DNA of 64,000 bases, taken from the NCBI RefSeq assembly GCF_046630315.1, contig NZ_LQBD01000001.1, positions 62,001-126,000 of the forward strand. The letters run 5' to 3'. This stretch comes from Brucella anthropi_A (lineage in GTDB: Bacteria; Pseudomonadota; Alphaproteobacteria; Rhizobiales; Rhizobiaceae). The notes beneath the pieces are model-generated. The model saw nothing but the letters and a program-made list of their open reading frames with translations. It searched no databases and was not told the DNA's origin. Shown one piece after another: positions 8,949-17,825 of this stretch (positions within the stretch are counted from its first letter, which is position 1; each line of letters opens with the position of its first letter). The position numbers and the translations under genes were made by a program.

Positions 8949-9065
8949 GCCTGGCAATAGGGCAGGCCGTCCGCCCTGACGCAACTATATCCGCGACCGG
9001 CGAGAAACATATTTGCCTTTTTGTCCGCTCCCACTATTCGTAAAGGTCTTGGAGAGGGTAACTGA

Positions 9066-10121
9066 ATGCGCGGAAACAGGAAAAAGGCAACGATCTACGA
9101 TCTTTCGGTGCTTTCCGGGAGTTCGCCTTCGACTGTCAGCGCGGTGCTGAACGGAACATGGCGCAAAAGGCGTATCAGGCAGGAAACCGCCGAAGCAATT
9201 CTCGCACTCGCCGAAAAGCATGATTATACGGCAAATCGTCAGGCGCAGGGCTTGCGGCATTCGCGTTCCGGCCTTGTGGGCCTGCTGCTGCCGCTGCATG
9301 ACAACCGTTTCTTTTCCGCCATGGCGCAGACCTTCGAGGCGCATGTGCGCGCGCGCGGCCTTTGCCCGGTCGTGGTGAGTGCGAGCCGCGACCCGGAAGA
9401 AGAACGCGAAACGGCGGAAACGCTGATTTCCTATTCCATCGACGAGCTTTTCATCTGCGGCGCCACCGATCCCGACAGTCTGCACGCGCTTTGCGAAAGG
9501 GCAGCGCTTCCGCATGTGAATATCGATCTGCCCGGTTCAAAAGCGCCATCGGTGACGACGGACAATTTTGCAGGCGGCAGGATGCTGACCCAGGCGATCA
9601 TCGACCATTTCGGTGACGGGCAGCCCCTGCGTCCGGAAGAGCTTTGCCTGTTCGGCGGGCGCAACGATGAATCGACGCGGCAGCGCATCCGCGCCTTCCA
9701 TCATGTGAAGCAGGCCGTGTTCGGGGAAGACCCGGAAGGCTGTGTTTTCCACACCGGCTATTCTCCGCCCAACACGCTGCGCGCGCTCGATGATTATCGC
9801 CAGCGTCATGGCCGGTTGCCGCGCGGGCTGTTCATCAATTCGTCGATCAATCTGGAAGGGCTTCTGCGCTATATGGTCGAGCATCCCGACGAGACGCTGA
9901 GCGATCTCGTGGTGGGGTGCTATGACTACGACCCCTTTGCCTCGTTTCTTTCCTTTCCGGTGATTTCGGTTCTGCAGGATGTCGAGGGCATGATCGCCAA
10001 GGCGTTCGATCTGATGGAGCGCCGGGTGACGGAACCCGAATTGCATCTCATCATGCCCAAGCTCATCGCGCCGCGCTCGGCCATACCGGGGCCGCTCGAT
10101 GCGTTGAAGGATATCAAGTAG
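9066..10121 (+). CDS. LacI-family transcriptional regulator of the ribitol locus
   Basis: The 351-residue protein has an N-terminal LacI helix-turn-helix (ATIYDLSVLSGSSPSTVSAVLNGTWRKRRIRQETAEAILALAE, about residues 8-51, shown in pieces). A periplasmic-binding-protein-like sensor domain follows from about residue 65 (SRSGLVGLLLPLHDNRFF onward). It starts at ATG 9066 with a GAGAGGG ribosome-binding site. It lies directly upstream of the ribitol transporter operon in the same direction, and a perfect LacI-type palindrome at 10285-10302 lies between them. It is therefore the predicted repressor of that operon. The inducer (ribitol, ribulose or a phosphate ester) is not known from sequence. Confidence 0.92.
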   Translation: MRGNRKKATIYDLSVLSGSSPSTVSAVLNGTWRKRRIRQETAEAILALAEKHDYTANRQAQGLRHSRSGLVGLLLPLHDNRFFSAMAQTFEAHVRARGLCPVVVSASRDPEEERETAETLISYSIDELFICGATDPDSLHALCERAALPHVNIDLPGSKAPSVTTDNFAGGRMLTQAIIDHFGDGQPLRPEELCLFGGRNDESTRQRIRAFHHVKQAVFGEDPEGCVFHTGYSPPNTLRALDDYRQRHGRLPRGLFINSSINLEGLLRYMVEHPDETLSDLVVGCYDYDPFASFLSFPVISVLQDVEGMIAKAFDLMERRVTEPELHLIMPKLIAPRSAIPGPLDALKDIK

Positions 10122-10250
10122 ATGGGCCGCTTCCGTACCGGTAGAGGTTTGGTCAGGCCGGGCATGGCGCCGCCCGAGCGTGACGCCCGGATGTAACGCC
10201 GCATTTCACGCATCAACCATATTGTCATCTGCTGCCCGCATTGAAACGTG

Positions 10251-10279
10251 TTGACAGCTTTTCAATGCTGGCGCATTAT
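10251..10279 (+). promoter_or_regulatory. Predicted sigma-70 promoter of the ribitol operon
   Basis: A perfect TTGACA hexamer lies at 10251-10256. With the ideal 17-bp spacing it is followed by CATTAT at 10274-10279, which matches 4 of 6 positions of the -10 consensus. The predicted start site is near 10286, inside the palindromic operator. Confidence 0.55.
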
Positions 10280-10284
10280 CACCT

Positions 10285-10302
10285 TGCACAATCGATTGTG
10301 CA
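10285..10302. promoter_or_regulatory. LacI-type operator palindrome
   Basis: TGCACAATCGATTGTGCA is a perfect 18-bp palindrome with a central CG, the hallmark of LacI-family operators. It lies 164 bp after the lacI-type gene and overlaps the predicted start site of the transporter operon. Binding here would block transcription directly. Confidence 0.65.
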
Positions 10303-10517
10303 GTGCTTTCAACCCGCTGAAAGGCGTGATGGAGCGCTACTCCGCCTGATGGGAGATGGCGGCGCAGACAAGTGGAGGCATCGTACAGCGCTGATTTTCG
10401 AGAGCGGTTTTCCGATGGAGCAACCGGTCGCGTCGGCGCATTCGAGGCAGAGATTTGCCGGCGGAAATCCCGGACAAGTGCCACAAGAAGATTACGACAA
10501 TCATCAGGAGGAGTGTC

Positions 10518-11570
10518 ATGAAGGCATTGAAGATGACGGGCGCGCTTGCAGGCGTGCTGATGATGGCCGCCGGTACGGCCCAGGCGGAGGTGAAGGATGC
10601 CGTGGTCGGCTTCCTGATGCCGGATCAGGCATCGACCCGTTACGAGGAGCGCGATTATCCGGGCTTCGCCGCCGAGATGAAGAAGATCTGCGAAAGCTGC
10701 AAGGTGCTTTATCTCAACGCCGATGGCGATGCGAGCAAGCAGCAGCAGCAGTTCAACTCGGTCATTTCGCAGGGCGCGAAGGTGATCGTGCTCGATGCGG
10801 TCGATACGGCGGCGGCGGCCTCGCTGGTCAAGCTTGCCCAGTCGCAGGATATCAAGGTCATCGCCTATGACCGCCCGATCCCGGATGCGACGTCGGATTT
10901 CTATGTGTCGTTCGACAATGAGGCCATCGGCAAGTCGATTGCGGAATCGCTGGTCAAGCACCTGAAGGAAAAGGGCGTGCCGGGCGACAAGGGCGGCGTT
11001 CTCCAGATCAACGGTTCGCCGACCGATGCCGCGGCCGGTCTCATCAAGAACGGCATTCATGCCGGTCTGAAGGACAGCGGCTACAAGACGCTTGCCGAAT
11101 ATGACACGCCGGAATGGGCGCCGAGCAAGGCCCAGCAATGGGCGAGCGGCCAGATCACCCGCTTTGGCGACCAGATCGTCGGCGTGGTGGCTGCCAATGA
11201 CGGCACCGCAGGCGGCGCGATTGCGGCGATGAAGGCGGCGGGCGTCGATCCGCTTCCGCCGGTTACCGGCAATGATGCGACGATTGCAGCGCTTCAGCTC
11301 ATCATTTCGGGCGATCAGTACAACACGATCAACAAGCCGTCTGAAATCGTGGCCGCAGAAGCCGCGCGCGTCGCGGGCCAGCTTCTGAACGGCGAAACCC
11401 CGAAGGCCGAAGCCACGCTCTACAACACGCCGTCGAAGCTTTTCGTCCCGGTGGTTGTGACGGCTGAAAACCTGAAGGCGGAGATCATCGACAAGAATGT
11501 GGTTCCCGCCGCCACGCTCTGCGTGGACCGTTATGCCGAAGGCTGCAAGAAGCTCGGCATCGCCAACTGA
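10518..11570 (+). CDS. Sugar ABC transporter periplasmic binding protein (XylF-like)
   Basis: The 350-residue protein has a cleavable signal peptide (MKALKMTGALAGVLMMAAGTAQA, in two parts, cut before EVKDAV). It has the type I binding-protein fold seen in XylF and RbsB; the VVGFLMPDQASTRYEERDY segment and the later YDRPIPDA segment are close to the XylF type. I chose ATG 10518 because an AGGAGG ribosome-binding site lies just upstream and the signal peptide begins there. The dehydrogenase and kinase downstream indicate that the cargo is ribitol or a related pentitol rather than xylose. A GC-rich hairpin follows the gene, likely favouring higher expression of this subunit. Confidence 0.92.
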   Translation: MKALKMTGALAGVLMMAAGTAQAEVKDAVVGFLMPDQASTRYEERDYPGFAAEMKKICESCKVLYLNADGDASKQQQQFNSVISQGAKVIVLDAVDTAAAASLVKLAQSQDIKVIAYDRPIPDATSDFYVSFDNEAIGKSIAESLVKHLKEKGVPGDKGGVLQINGSPTDAAAGLIKNGIHAGLKDSGYKTLAEYDTPEWAPSKAQQWASGQITRFGDQIVGVVAANDGTAGGAIAAMKAAGVDPLPPVTGNDATIAALQLIISGDQYNTINKPSEIVAAEAARVAGQLLNGETPKAEATLYNTPSKLFVPVVVTAENLKAEIIDKNVVPAATLCVDRYAEGCKKLGIAN

Positions 11571-11580
11571 ACAGCGACAC

Positions 11581-11606
11581 GCCCGGCCGGTTCGCCCCGG
11601 CCGGGC
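11581..11606 (+). promoter_or_regulatory. Intercistronic hairpin after the binding-protein gene
   Basis: A 10-bp perfect stem (GCCCGGCCGG with its complement at 11597-11606) has a 6-nt loop and no T-run. It sits between the binding-protein and ATPase genes and would protect the upstream message from 3' decay or cause partial termination. Confidence 0.6.
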
Positions 11607-11636
11607 TTCCTGCTGTATGTCAGGGAAAGTGAGATC

Positions 11637-12479
11637 ATGCCCCAAGATCACCCCGAAGATCAAAAAGCGGCTGCGTCGTCGCGGCAGCCGGTGCTGCGCC
11701 TGAGCGGCATATCCAAGAATTTCGGCGCCGTTTCAGCGCTGACCGATATCGATCTGGAAGTCTTTCCGGGCGAGGTTGTCGCTCTCGTGGGCGATAACGG
11801 CGCGGGAAAGTCCACCCTCATCAAGACGCTGGCCGGCGTCCATCAGCCGACATCCGGCACCATCGAGTTCAACGGCGAGAAGGTGGTGCTTTCCTCGCCC
11901 GGCGTGGCGCTCGATCTCGGCATTGCGACGGTCTTTCAGGATCTGGCGCTGTGCGAGAACCTCGATGTCGTCGCCAATATTTTCCTTGGCCGGGAGATGA
12001 GCCCATACCGCCTCGACGAGGTGTCGATGGAAATCAAGGCGTGGAAGCTTCTGAACGAATTGTCGGCGCGCATTCCAAGCGTGCGCGAGCCGGTGGCTTC
12101 GCTTTCCGGTGGCCAGCGCCAGACGGTTGCGATCTCGCGCTCGCTGCTGCTCGATCCGAAGCTCATCATGCTCGATGAGCCGACGGCGGCGCTGGGCGTC
12201 GCGCAGACGGCTGAGGTTCTCGATCTTATCGAGCGTGTGCGTGACCGCGGGCTCGGCGTCCTGATGATCAGCCACAATATGGAGGATGTGCGCGCCGTGG
12301 CAGACCGCATCGTCGTGCTGCGGCTTGGCCGCAACAATGGTGTCTTCTACCCGGATTCCTCGAATGAGGAACTGGTCGCCGCCATTACCGGCGCGAGCAG
12401 CAATTCCGTTTCCCGCCGCGCCGAACGGCGCCAGGCGCAGCACGAAGCCGGTCAGGCCCATGATCGGGGAGAAGCATAA
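11637..12479 (+). CDS. Sugar ABC transporter ATPase, single-domain (FrcA-like)
   Basis: The 280-residue ATPase shows Walker A GDNGAGKST (about residues 54-62), the signature LSGGQRQ (about 155), Walker B LIMLDEP and the H-loop ISHNMED. Carbohydrate CUT2 ATPases such as RbsA and XylG normally have two fused nucleotide-binding domains of about 500 residues. This one has only one, as in the fructose transporter FrcA of rhizobia, so it must work as a homodimer. It ends with an Ala/Arg-rich tail. Its stop shares one base with the start of the permease gene (TAATG). The cargo is predicted to be ribitol from context. Confidence 0.92.
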   Translation: MPQDHPEDQKAAASSRQPVLRLSGISKNFGAVSALTDIDLEVFPGEVVALVGDNGAGKSTLIKTLAGVHQPTSGTIEFNGEKVVLSSPGVALDLGIATVFQDLALCENLDVVANIFLGREMSPYRLDEVSMEIKAWKLLNELSARIPSVREPVASLSGGQRQTVAISRSLLLDPKLIMLDEPTAALGVAQTAEVLDLIERVRDRGLGVLMISHNMEDVRAVADRIVVLRLGRNNGVFYPDSSNEELVAAITGASSNSVSRRAERRQAQHEAGQAHDRGEA

Positions 12480-13723
12480 TGAACCAGGCAACCGGAAATA
12501 CTCCTCTCGACCGCCAGGATACACGCGTGCGCCATGACGAAGGCGTTTCAGGCGCGCTGCGCAATTTCCTTGACCGTGTTCGTTCGGGCGATCTCGGATC
12601 GCTGCCGGTCATTGTCGGCCTCGTCATCATCTGGACCGTCTTCCAGACGTTGAACCCGGTCTTTCTGTCCAGCAACAATCTCGTCAATCTGCTGTTCGAC
12701 TGCTCGACCATCGGCGTGATTTCGCTCGGCATCGTCTGCATCCTGATGCTGGGCGAAATCGACCTCTCGGTCGGTTCGGTCAGCGGTCTGGCGTCGGCCA
12801 TTGTCGGCGTGCTCTGGGTCAATCACGGCTGGCCTGTCGGGATCGCGATGCTGGCCGCACTTTGCACCGGCGCGCTGATCGGCCTGCTTTACGCCTTTCT
12901 CTATAACCGCTTCAGCATGCCAAGCTTCGTTTCCACACTGGCTGGCCTGCTGGCGGCGCTCGGGCTTCAGCTTTATCTGCTCGGCAATACCGGCTCCATC
13001 AACCTGCCTTACGGCTCGTGGCTCGTGAGCTTCGGCCAGCTTCTGGTCATGCCGCGCCCGCTTTCCTATGCGTTTGCGCTGATTGCGGGACTTGCCATCT
13101 TCCTTACCGGGTTTCGCTCTGCCCAGCGCCGCCGTGAAGCCGGCCTGTCGGCGCCGTCGTCAGCCGGGATCGCGCTCAAGGCCATTGTCATCACGGTCAT
13201 TGTCGGCGGCGCGGTGTTCTATCTCAACCAGTCGCGCGGCGTGCCGTGGATGTTCGGCCTGTTCGTGGCGCTGGTGATCGCGATGAACTACGCGCTCACC
13301 CGCACCAAATGGGGCCGCGCCATGCAGGCGGTCGGCGGCAATCGCGAGGCCGCGCGCCGTGCCGGCATCAATGTGAAATTCATCTATATGGCGGCTTTCA
13401 TGACCTGCTCCACACTTGCGGCGGCTGGCGGCATCATGGCAGCGGCGCGCCTTGCCTCCTCCAGCCAGCAGGCGGGCACCGGCGACGTCAACCTCAACGC
13501 CATCGCCGCAGCCGTCATCGGCGGCACCAGCCTCTTTGGCGGGCGCGGCAGCGCATGGTCGGCCCTGCTCGGCATTATCGTCATCCAGTCGATTGCCAGC
13601 GGCTTGACGCTGCTCGATCTGTCGTCCTCGCTTCGCTACATGATCACGGGCGCGGTGCTCGCCATCGCGGTGATCGTCGATTCTCTTGCCCGCCGCTCGC
13701 GCCAGTCGCACGGCCGCGCCTAA
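12479..13723 (+). CDS. Sugar ABC transporter permease (XylH/FrcC-like)
   Basis: The 414-residue inner-membrane protein has about 10-12 hydrophobic helices and the CUT2 permease signatures LMLGEIDLSVGSVSGLAS (about residues 87-104) and AIAAAVIGGTSLFGGRGS (about 341-358). Its length is close to XylH (about 390) rather than RbsC (about 320). Start ATG 12479 overlaps the ATPase stop by one base, so translation is coupled. It should form the membrane channel for the pentitol importer with the FrcA-like ATPase and the XylF-like binding protein. Confidence 0.92.
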   Translation: MNQATGNTPLDRQDTRVRHDEGVSGALRNFLDRVRSGDLGSLPVIVGLVIIWTVFQTLNPVFLSSNNLVNLLFDCSTIGVISLGIVCILMLGEIDLSVGSVSGLASAIVGVLWVNHGWPVGIAMLAALCTGALIGLLYAFLYNRFSMPSFVSTLAGLLAALGLQLYLLGNTGSINLPYGSWLVSFGQLLVMPRPLSYAFALIAGLAIFLTGFRSAQRRREAGLSAPSSAGIALKAIVITVIVGGAVFYLNQSRGVPWMFGLFVALVIAMNYALTRTKWGRAMQAVGGNREAARRAGINVKFIYMAAFMTCSTLAAAGGIMAAARLASSSQQAGTGDVNLNAIAAAVIGGTSLFGGRGSAWSALLGIIVIQSIASGLTLLDLSSSLRYMITGAVLAIAVIVDSLARRSRQSHGRA

Positions 13724-13740
13724 CAAAAAGGGTTCTCCAA

Positions 13741-14469
13741 ATGGCTCAGGATCTCAACGGAAAAGTCGGCGCCGTCACCGGTGCCGCCTCCGGCATCGGC
13801 TTTGAATGCGCAAGGCATATGGTCGAAGCAGGCATGACGGTGTTTCTCGTCGATCGGGACGAGAAGGCGCTGGCCGAAAAATGCGCCGGGCTTGGCGACA
13901 AGGCAAAGCCGCTGGTCATCGACCTGCTCGATCCGGCATCGGTCGCCACCATGATGCCGCAGATTCTCGGACAGGCGGGCCAGCTCGATGTTTTCCACGC
14001 CAATGCCGGGGCCTATATCGGCGGTCCGCTGTGGGAAGGCGATCCGGATGCATGGGACCGCATGCTGAACCTCAATATCAATGCGGCTTTCCGCACCATC
14101 CATGCGGTGCTGCCGCATATGATGGAGCGCAAGACCGGCGATATCATCATGACAAGCTCCGTCGCCGGTGTCGTGCCGGTGATATGGGAACCGATCTATA
14201 CGGCGTCGAAGCACGCCGTTCAGGCCTTTGTCCACACGGTGCGCCGTCAGGTCGCCCCGCATGGTATCCGCGTCGGCGGCGTTCTGCCGGGTCCGGTTGT
14301 TACCGCGCTCATCAGCGACTGGCCAAAGGCCAAGCTGGACGAGGCGCTGGCCGCAGGCAGCCTGATGGAGCCGAAGGAAGTGGCGGAATCGGTGATGTTC
14401 ATGCTGACGCGCCCGCGCAACATCACCATTCGCGATCTGGTCATTCTTCCGCAGAGCCTCGACCTCTAG
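13741..14469 (+). CDS. rbtD: Ribitol 2-dehydrogenase (SDR family)
   Basis: The 242-residue short-chain dehydrogenase has the NAD-binding motif TGAASGIG (residues 13-20), the HANAG motif (86-90) and the catalytic Ser140, Tyr153 and Lys157. As I remember it, Klebsiella ribitol dehydrogenase contains almost the same DVFHANAGAYIGGPLWEGDP, NINAAFR and VLPGPVVTALISDWPKAK segments, so the assignment to ribitol oxidation to D-ribulose is firm for an SDR. It begins 17 bp after the permease gene, and I chose ATG 13741 because the Rossmann strand follows immediately. The kinase that would use D-ribulose is next in the operon. Confidence 0.9.
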   Translation: MAQDLNGKVGAVTGAASGIGFECARHMVEAGMTVFLVDRDEKALAEKCAGLGDKAKPLVIDLLDPASVATMMPQILGQAGQLDVFHANAGAYIGGPLWEGDPDAWDRMLNLNINAAFRTIHAVLPHMMERKTGDIIMTSSVAGVVPVIWEPIYTASKHAVQAFVHTVRRQVAPHGIRVGGVLPGPVVTALISDWPKAKLDEALAAGSLMEPKEVAESVMFMLTRPRNITIRDLVILPQSLDL

Positions 14470-14481
14470 ATGGGAGCGACC

Positions 14482-16086
14482 ATGACCAGCTATTATCTGG
14501 GCGTCGATGTCGGCACCGGCAGCGCCCGCGCCGGTCTTTTCGATGCCGGCGGCACCATGCTTGCCGCGGCCAGGCGCGATATCGCCATCTGGCGCGAGGC
14601 GGGCAGCATCGTCGAACAGTCGAGCGCCAATATATGGCAGGCCGTGTGCGAGAGCGTGCGCGAAGCGGTCAGGCTTGCAGACGTCGATCCGGCTCACATT
14701 GCCGGTATCGGCTATGACGCCACATGCTCGCTGGTGGTGCTGGGCGATGGAGGCAAGCCGCTTGCCGTCGGCCCGTCCAACGATCCCGCGCGTGATATCA
14801 TCGTGTGGATGGATCATCGCGCAGTCGCTCAGGCCGAGCGCATCAATGCGACGAAGGCCAAGGTTCTCGATTATGTGGGCGGCACCATTTCGCCCGAGAT
14901 GGAAACGCCCAAACTGCTGTGGCTGAAGGAAAACAAGCCGGAAACCTTCGCCGCCGCCTGGCAGTTTTTCGATCTGACCGATTTTCTCACCTGGAAATCC
15001 TGCGGCAGCCTCACTCGCTCCGCCTGCACCGTCACCTGCAAATGGACCTATCTCAGCCATGAAAAGCGCTGGGACGAAGCCTATTTCCGGCAAGTCGGCC
15101 TTGGCGAACTGGCGGATGAAAATTTTGTCCGCATCGGCACCGATGTTCGCGCCGGCGGCGAAAAGCTTGGCGGATTGAGCGAACAGGCAGCGATGGAACT
15201 GGGGCTGAAGCCCGGCACGGCGATTGCCGCCGGTCTGATCGACGCCCATGCGGGCGGGATTGGAACGGTGGGCGCGCGCGGTTCGGAAGGCCGGATATTG
15301 TCGCGCATGGCCTATGTGTTCGGCACGTCGGCCTGCACCATGACCACCACCGAAGAGCCTGTTTTTGTGGATGGCGTCTGGGGTCCGTATTTTTCGGCCA
15401 TGGTGCCGGGCCTGTGGCTCAACGAGGGCGGACAGTCGGCGGCGGGTGCCGCGATCAATCATCTGATCCACATGCATCCCTTCGCGGCGGAAGCTGAAAG
15501 GCAGGCGGTAGCCCAAGGCATGGGCCTGGCCGACAGCCTTGCTGCGGAAGTCGAGGCGAGGGGCGGCGTTGAAAAGACGGCTGCGATCATCGGCGACCTT
15601 CATGTCGTGCCGGAATTTCTTGGCAACCGGGCGCCGTTTGCCGATCCCGATGCGCGCGCGATCATTGCCGGGCTCGATCTCGATGCCGGGATCGACAGCC
15701 TGACAGCGCTTTATCTGGCCGGGCTGTGCGGGCTTGGCTATGGCGCGCGGCAGATCGTGGAGGCGCAGACGGCAAAGGGCATCGAAACCGATACGATCGT
15801 GGTTTCCGGCGGGGCGGCGCGTTCCAATCTCGTGCGGCAGGTGCTTGCAGACACGACGGGCCTCGTCATCGCCGCCTCCACATCGCCGGAGCCGGTTCTG
15901 CTCGGTTCGGCCATGCTGGGCGCGGTGGCGTCTGGCGCTTATCCCGATCTTGCCGCCGCCATGCACGCCATGTCGGAACTGGGTGCGGTGAACAGGCCGG
16001 ATGCCGAACGCGCCAGATGGCACGACAGGCGTTTCGAGGCGTTCACGCTATTGCAGGCAACCGCCCGCAAAATCCGCACGCTTTAA
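14482..16086 (+). CDS. rbtK: FGGY-family pentulose kinase, probable D-ribulokinase
   Basis: The protein of about 534 residues has the FGGY fold. An N-terminal YYLGVDVGTGSARAG phosphate-binding segment lies at residues 3-17, catalytic-base region GLIDAHAGG near residue 252, and the C-terminal ATP-binding segment VVSGGAARSNLVRQV. The match is to the FGGY pentulokinase and ribulokinase group. It follows ribitol dehydrogenase directly, so it probably converts D-ribulose to D-ribulose 5-phosphate for the pentose phosphate pathway. I chose ATG 14482 over ATG 14470 because GGGAG at 14472-14476 is spaced correctly for it. D-xylulose or another ketopentose cannot be excluded. Confidence 0.85.
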   Translation: MTSYYLGVDVGTGSARAGLFDAGGTMLAAARRDIAIWREAGSIVEQSSANIWQAVCESVREAVRLADVDPAHIAGIGYDATCSLVVLGDGGKPLAVGPSNDPARDIIVWMDHRAVAQAERINATKAKVLDYVGGTISPEMETPKLLWLKENKPETFAAAWQFFDLTDFLTWKSCGSLTRSACTVTCKWTYLSHEKRWDEAYFRQVGLGELADENFVRIGTDVRAGGEKLGGLSEQAAMELGLKPGTAIAAGLIDAHAGGIGTVGARGSEGRILSRMAYVFGTSACTMTTTEEPVFVDGVWGPYFSAMVPGLWLNEGGQSAAGAAINHLIHMHPFAAEAERQAVAQGMGLADSLAAEVEARGGVEKTAAIIGDLHVVPEFLGNRAPFADPDARAIIAGLDLDAGIDSLTALYLAGLCGLGYGARQIVEAQTAKGIETDTIVVSGGAARSNLVRQVLADTTGLVIAASTSPEPVLLGSAMLGAVASGAYPDLAAAMHAMSELGAVNRPDAERARWHDRRFEAFTLLQATARKIRTL

Positions 16087-16118
16087 CAAAAAGCCGCATC
16101 GTCTTCGGGCGGTGCGGT
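16087..16118 (-). terminator. Rho-independent terminator of the ferric-type ABC operon
   Basis: An 8-bp stem (16094-16101 with 16110-16117, one G-U pair) lies just past the minus-strand permease stop. On the minus strand it is followed by CTTTTTGTT. It separates this operon from the convergent ribitol operon. Confidence 0.7.
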
Positions 16119-16125
16119 ATGTGTG

Positions 16126-17805
16126 TCATATCCTCACGAGGCCGGAGCGCTTCAACAGCCCCATCAGAACCAGTGGCAGGAGTGTGGTGATGAGGATGGC
16201 GATGAATGCCATGGCCATGCCGAGGCCGACCGACCCCTGTTCGAACTGACGCCAGATGAAGATCGATATGGTCTGCATGCCAACCGGCGCGACCAGTATC
16301 GATGCGACGAGTTCACGCGAGGCGACCGCAAAGACGAGCAGCATGGCGGTTATGAGGCTCGGCGCGATCAATGGCAGCATGATGCGGCGAAAAGCCGTAA
16401 AACTGTTCGCTCCACAGACCCGCGCCGCGGCCTCCAGATTGTCGCCGATCTGGTGAAAGGCCGCCGAAGCATAGCGGATCGGCTGCGGCAGGAGAATGCA
16501 GCAATAGGCAAGCAGCAGGATCAGCGGTGTGTTGTAGGGCGAGACGGGAAGGGCAGGCTGGTTCCATGCCAGAATGAGACCAACCGCGACAACGACGCCA
16601 GGCAGGGCATTCGGCAGGACGGTCAGCAGGTCGAGCCAGAAGCGCCCGCGAAAGCGCATCTTCACCACGGCATAGGCAGCAATCGCGCCGAGCAGTCCGG
16701 TCAGCAGAGCGCTTGCAACGCCAAGCGACAGACTGTTGACGAGCGCACGCATACCGCCCGCGCTGTTTTCGGCAATGGCGGCAAAATTATCGAAGCCGAG
16801 ATTCGACGCTACCAGCCCGCCGGACACCGTTTTCGAAAGAGCAGTCGCCAGAATGGCCAGAAGGGGTACGCCGGTCGCGGCAAAGGCGACGAGGGCAAAG
16901 AGGGCCACCACTGGAACGGTGAGCGTTCCGAGCGGGCGCTTGTCCTTTGCCTGCGGTTTGCCGCCGGTCGTCACATAGGAGCGGCGCGTCAGTATCCAGC
17001 GCTGCACCAGAAAAGCTGTCAGAGACAGGCAGACGAGTGCTAGCGAAAAGACAGCAGCACCCGCAAGGTCGATGGGCCAGTCGGAAATGCGCAGATCGAT
17101 CTCCGTCACCAGAACGTCAAAGCCGGAACGGCGTCCAAGGGCGGCAGGTGTGCCATATTCTTCGATGGCTGCTGCGAAAACCAGAAGAAGGCTTGCCGCA
17201 AGTCCCGGTGTCGCCAGCGGCAGGGTGATGCGGAAGAAGGCGCGCGATGGCGAAGCCCCGAACACGCGACCGACATCGGAATAGCGCGCACCGACCGCTT
17301 CAATCGTGCGTGACACTGCAAAATAGACGAGGGGGAACGTGTTCAGCGCCATGACAAAGCTCATGCCTGCGACCGAGAACAGGAATGGAGCCAGATCGAA
17401 ACCCGCAAGTTGTTCAAGATAGCCCCGTGGCTGTAGGGTCATGATCCAGCCGAGCGTGGCGATATAAGGCGGGATCATGAAAGGCACGAGCATCAGCATG
17501 TCCCATAATACAGCGAAAGGCACCCTGTAGAGCGCCCGAAAGACCGCAAGCGGAACGGCGATGAGAGCGGAAAGCACCACCACCGAAAGCCCGAGCAGCA
17601 CAGTATTGCCGCTCATGCGCAAAAGCTTGGGGTCTTCAAACAAGGCGGGGAGATGCAGGAAAGGCTCGGTCAGTGAGCCTCTCCCCAGTTGCGGAAAGAC
17701 AGCCTGAAGAACGATGAAGACAAACGGCACCGCGACGATGAATGCGAGCCCGGCAACCGCAACGAACCCGAGCGGATTGCGAGCCGCCGTACTGCCTGTC
17801 GTCAT
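16126..17805 (-). CDS. Ferric-type ABC transporter permease, two fused domains
   Basis: The 559-residue inner-membrane protein contains two BPD-type permease domains of about 6 helices each. EAA-type loops are visible at about residues 180-210 (YSDVGRVFGASPSRAFFRITLPLATPG, in pieces) and about 455-485 (LEAAARVCGANSFTAFRRIMLPLIAP, in pieces). A two-domain single-chain permease is typical of SfuB/FbpB and ThiP. The gene is last in a minus-strand operon after the ATPase and binding protein, 20 bp from the latter. The transported ion is uncertain: iron by family, but see the binding protein. Confidence 0.88.
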   Translation of the reverse strand: MTTGSTAARNPLGFVAVAGLAFIVAVPFVFIVLQAVFPQLGRGSLTEPFLHLPALFEDPKLLRMSGNTVLLGLSVVVLSALIAVPLAVFRALYRVPFAVLWDMLMLVPFMIPPYIATLGWIMTLQPRGYLEQLAGFDLAPFLFSVAGMSFVMALNTFPLVYFAVSRTIEAVGARYSDVGRVFGASPSRAFFRITLPLATPGLAASLLLVFAAAIEEYGTPAALGRRSGFDVLVTEIDLRISDWPIDLAGAAVFSLALVCLSLTAFLVQRWILTRRSYVTTGGKPQAKDKRPLGTLTVPVVALFALVAFAATGVPLLAILATALSKTVSGGLVASNLGFDNFAAIAENSAGGMRALVNSLSLGVASALLTGLLGAIAAYAVVKMRFRGRFWLDLLTVLPNALPGVVVAVGLILAWNQPALPVSPYNTPLILLLAYCCILLPQPIRYASAAFHQIGDNLEAAARVCGANSFTAFRRIMLPLIAPSLITAMLLVFAVASRELVASILVAPVGMQTISIFIWRQFEQGSVGLGMAMAFIAILITTLLPLVLMGLLKRSGLVRI

Positions 17806-17825
17806 GTCTGTCTGCCCCTCAAATA

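Larger units (their letters stand above)
10122..10517 (+). other. Intergenic control region of the ribitol operon
   Basis: This is 396 bp with no convincing gene. It holds the promoter and operator described separately at 10251-10302. It implies a long 5' untranslated leader of about 230 nt before the binding-protein gene. I see no recognisable riboswitch in that leader. Confidence 0.6.

Noticed and set aside
6876..8984. 702-residue minus-strand frame
   Set aside because: It is the complement of the phosphate symporter gene, with His/Arg/Gln-rich low-information sequence. The plus-strand gene has clear family motifs.
13720..16023. 767-residue minus-strand frame
   Set aside because: It mirrors rbtD and the pentulokinase gene, both of which have complete catalytic motifs on the plus strand.
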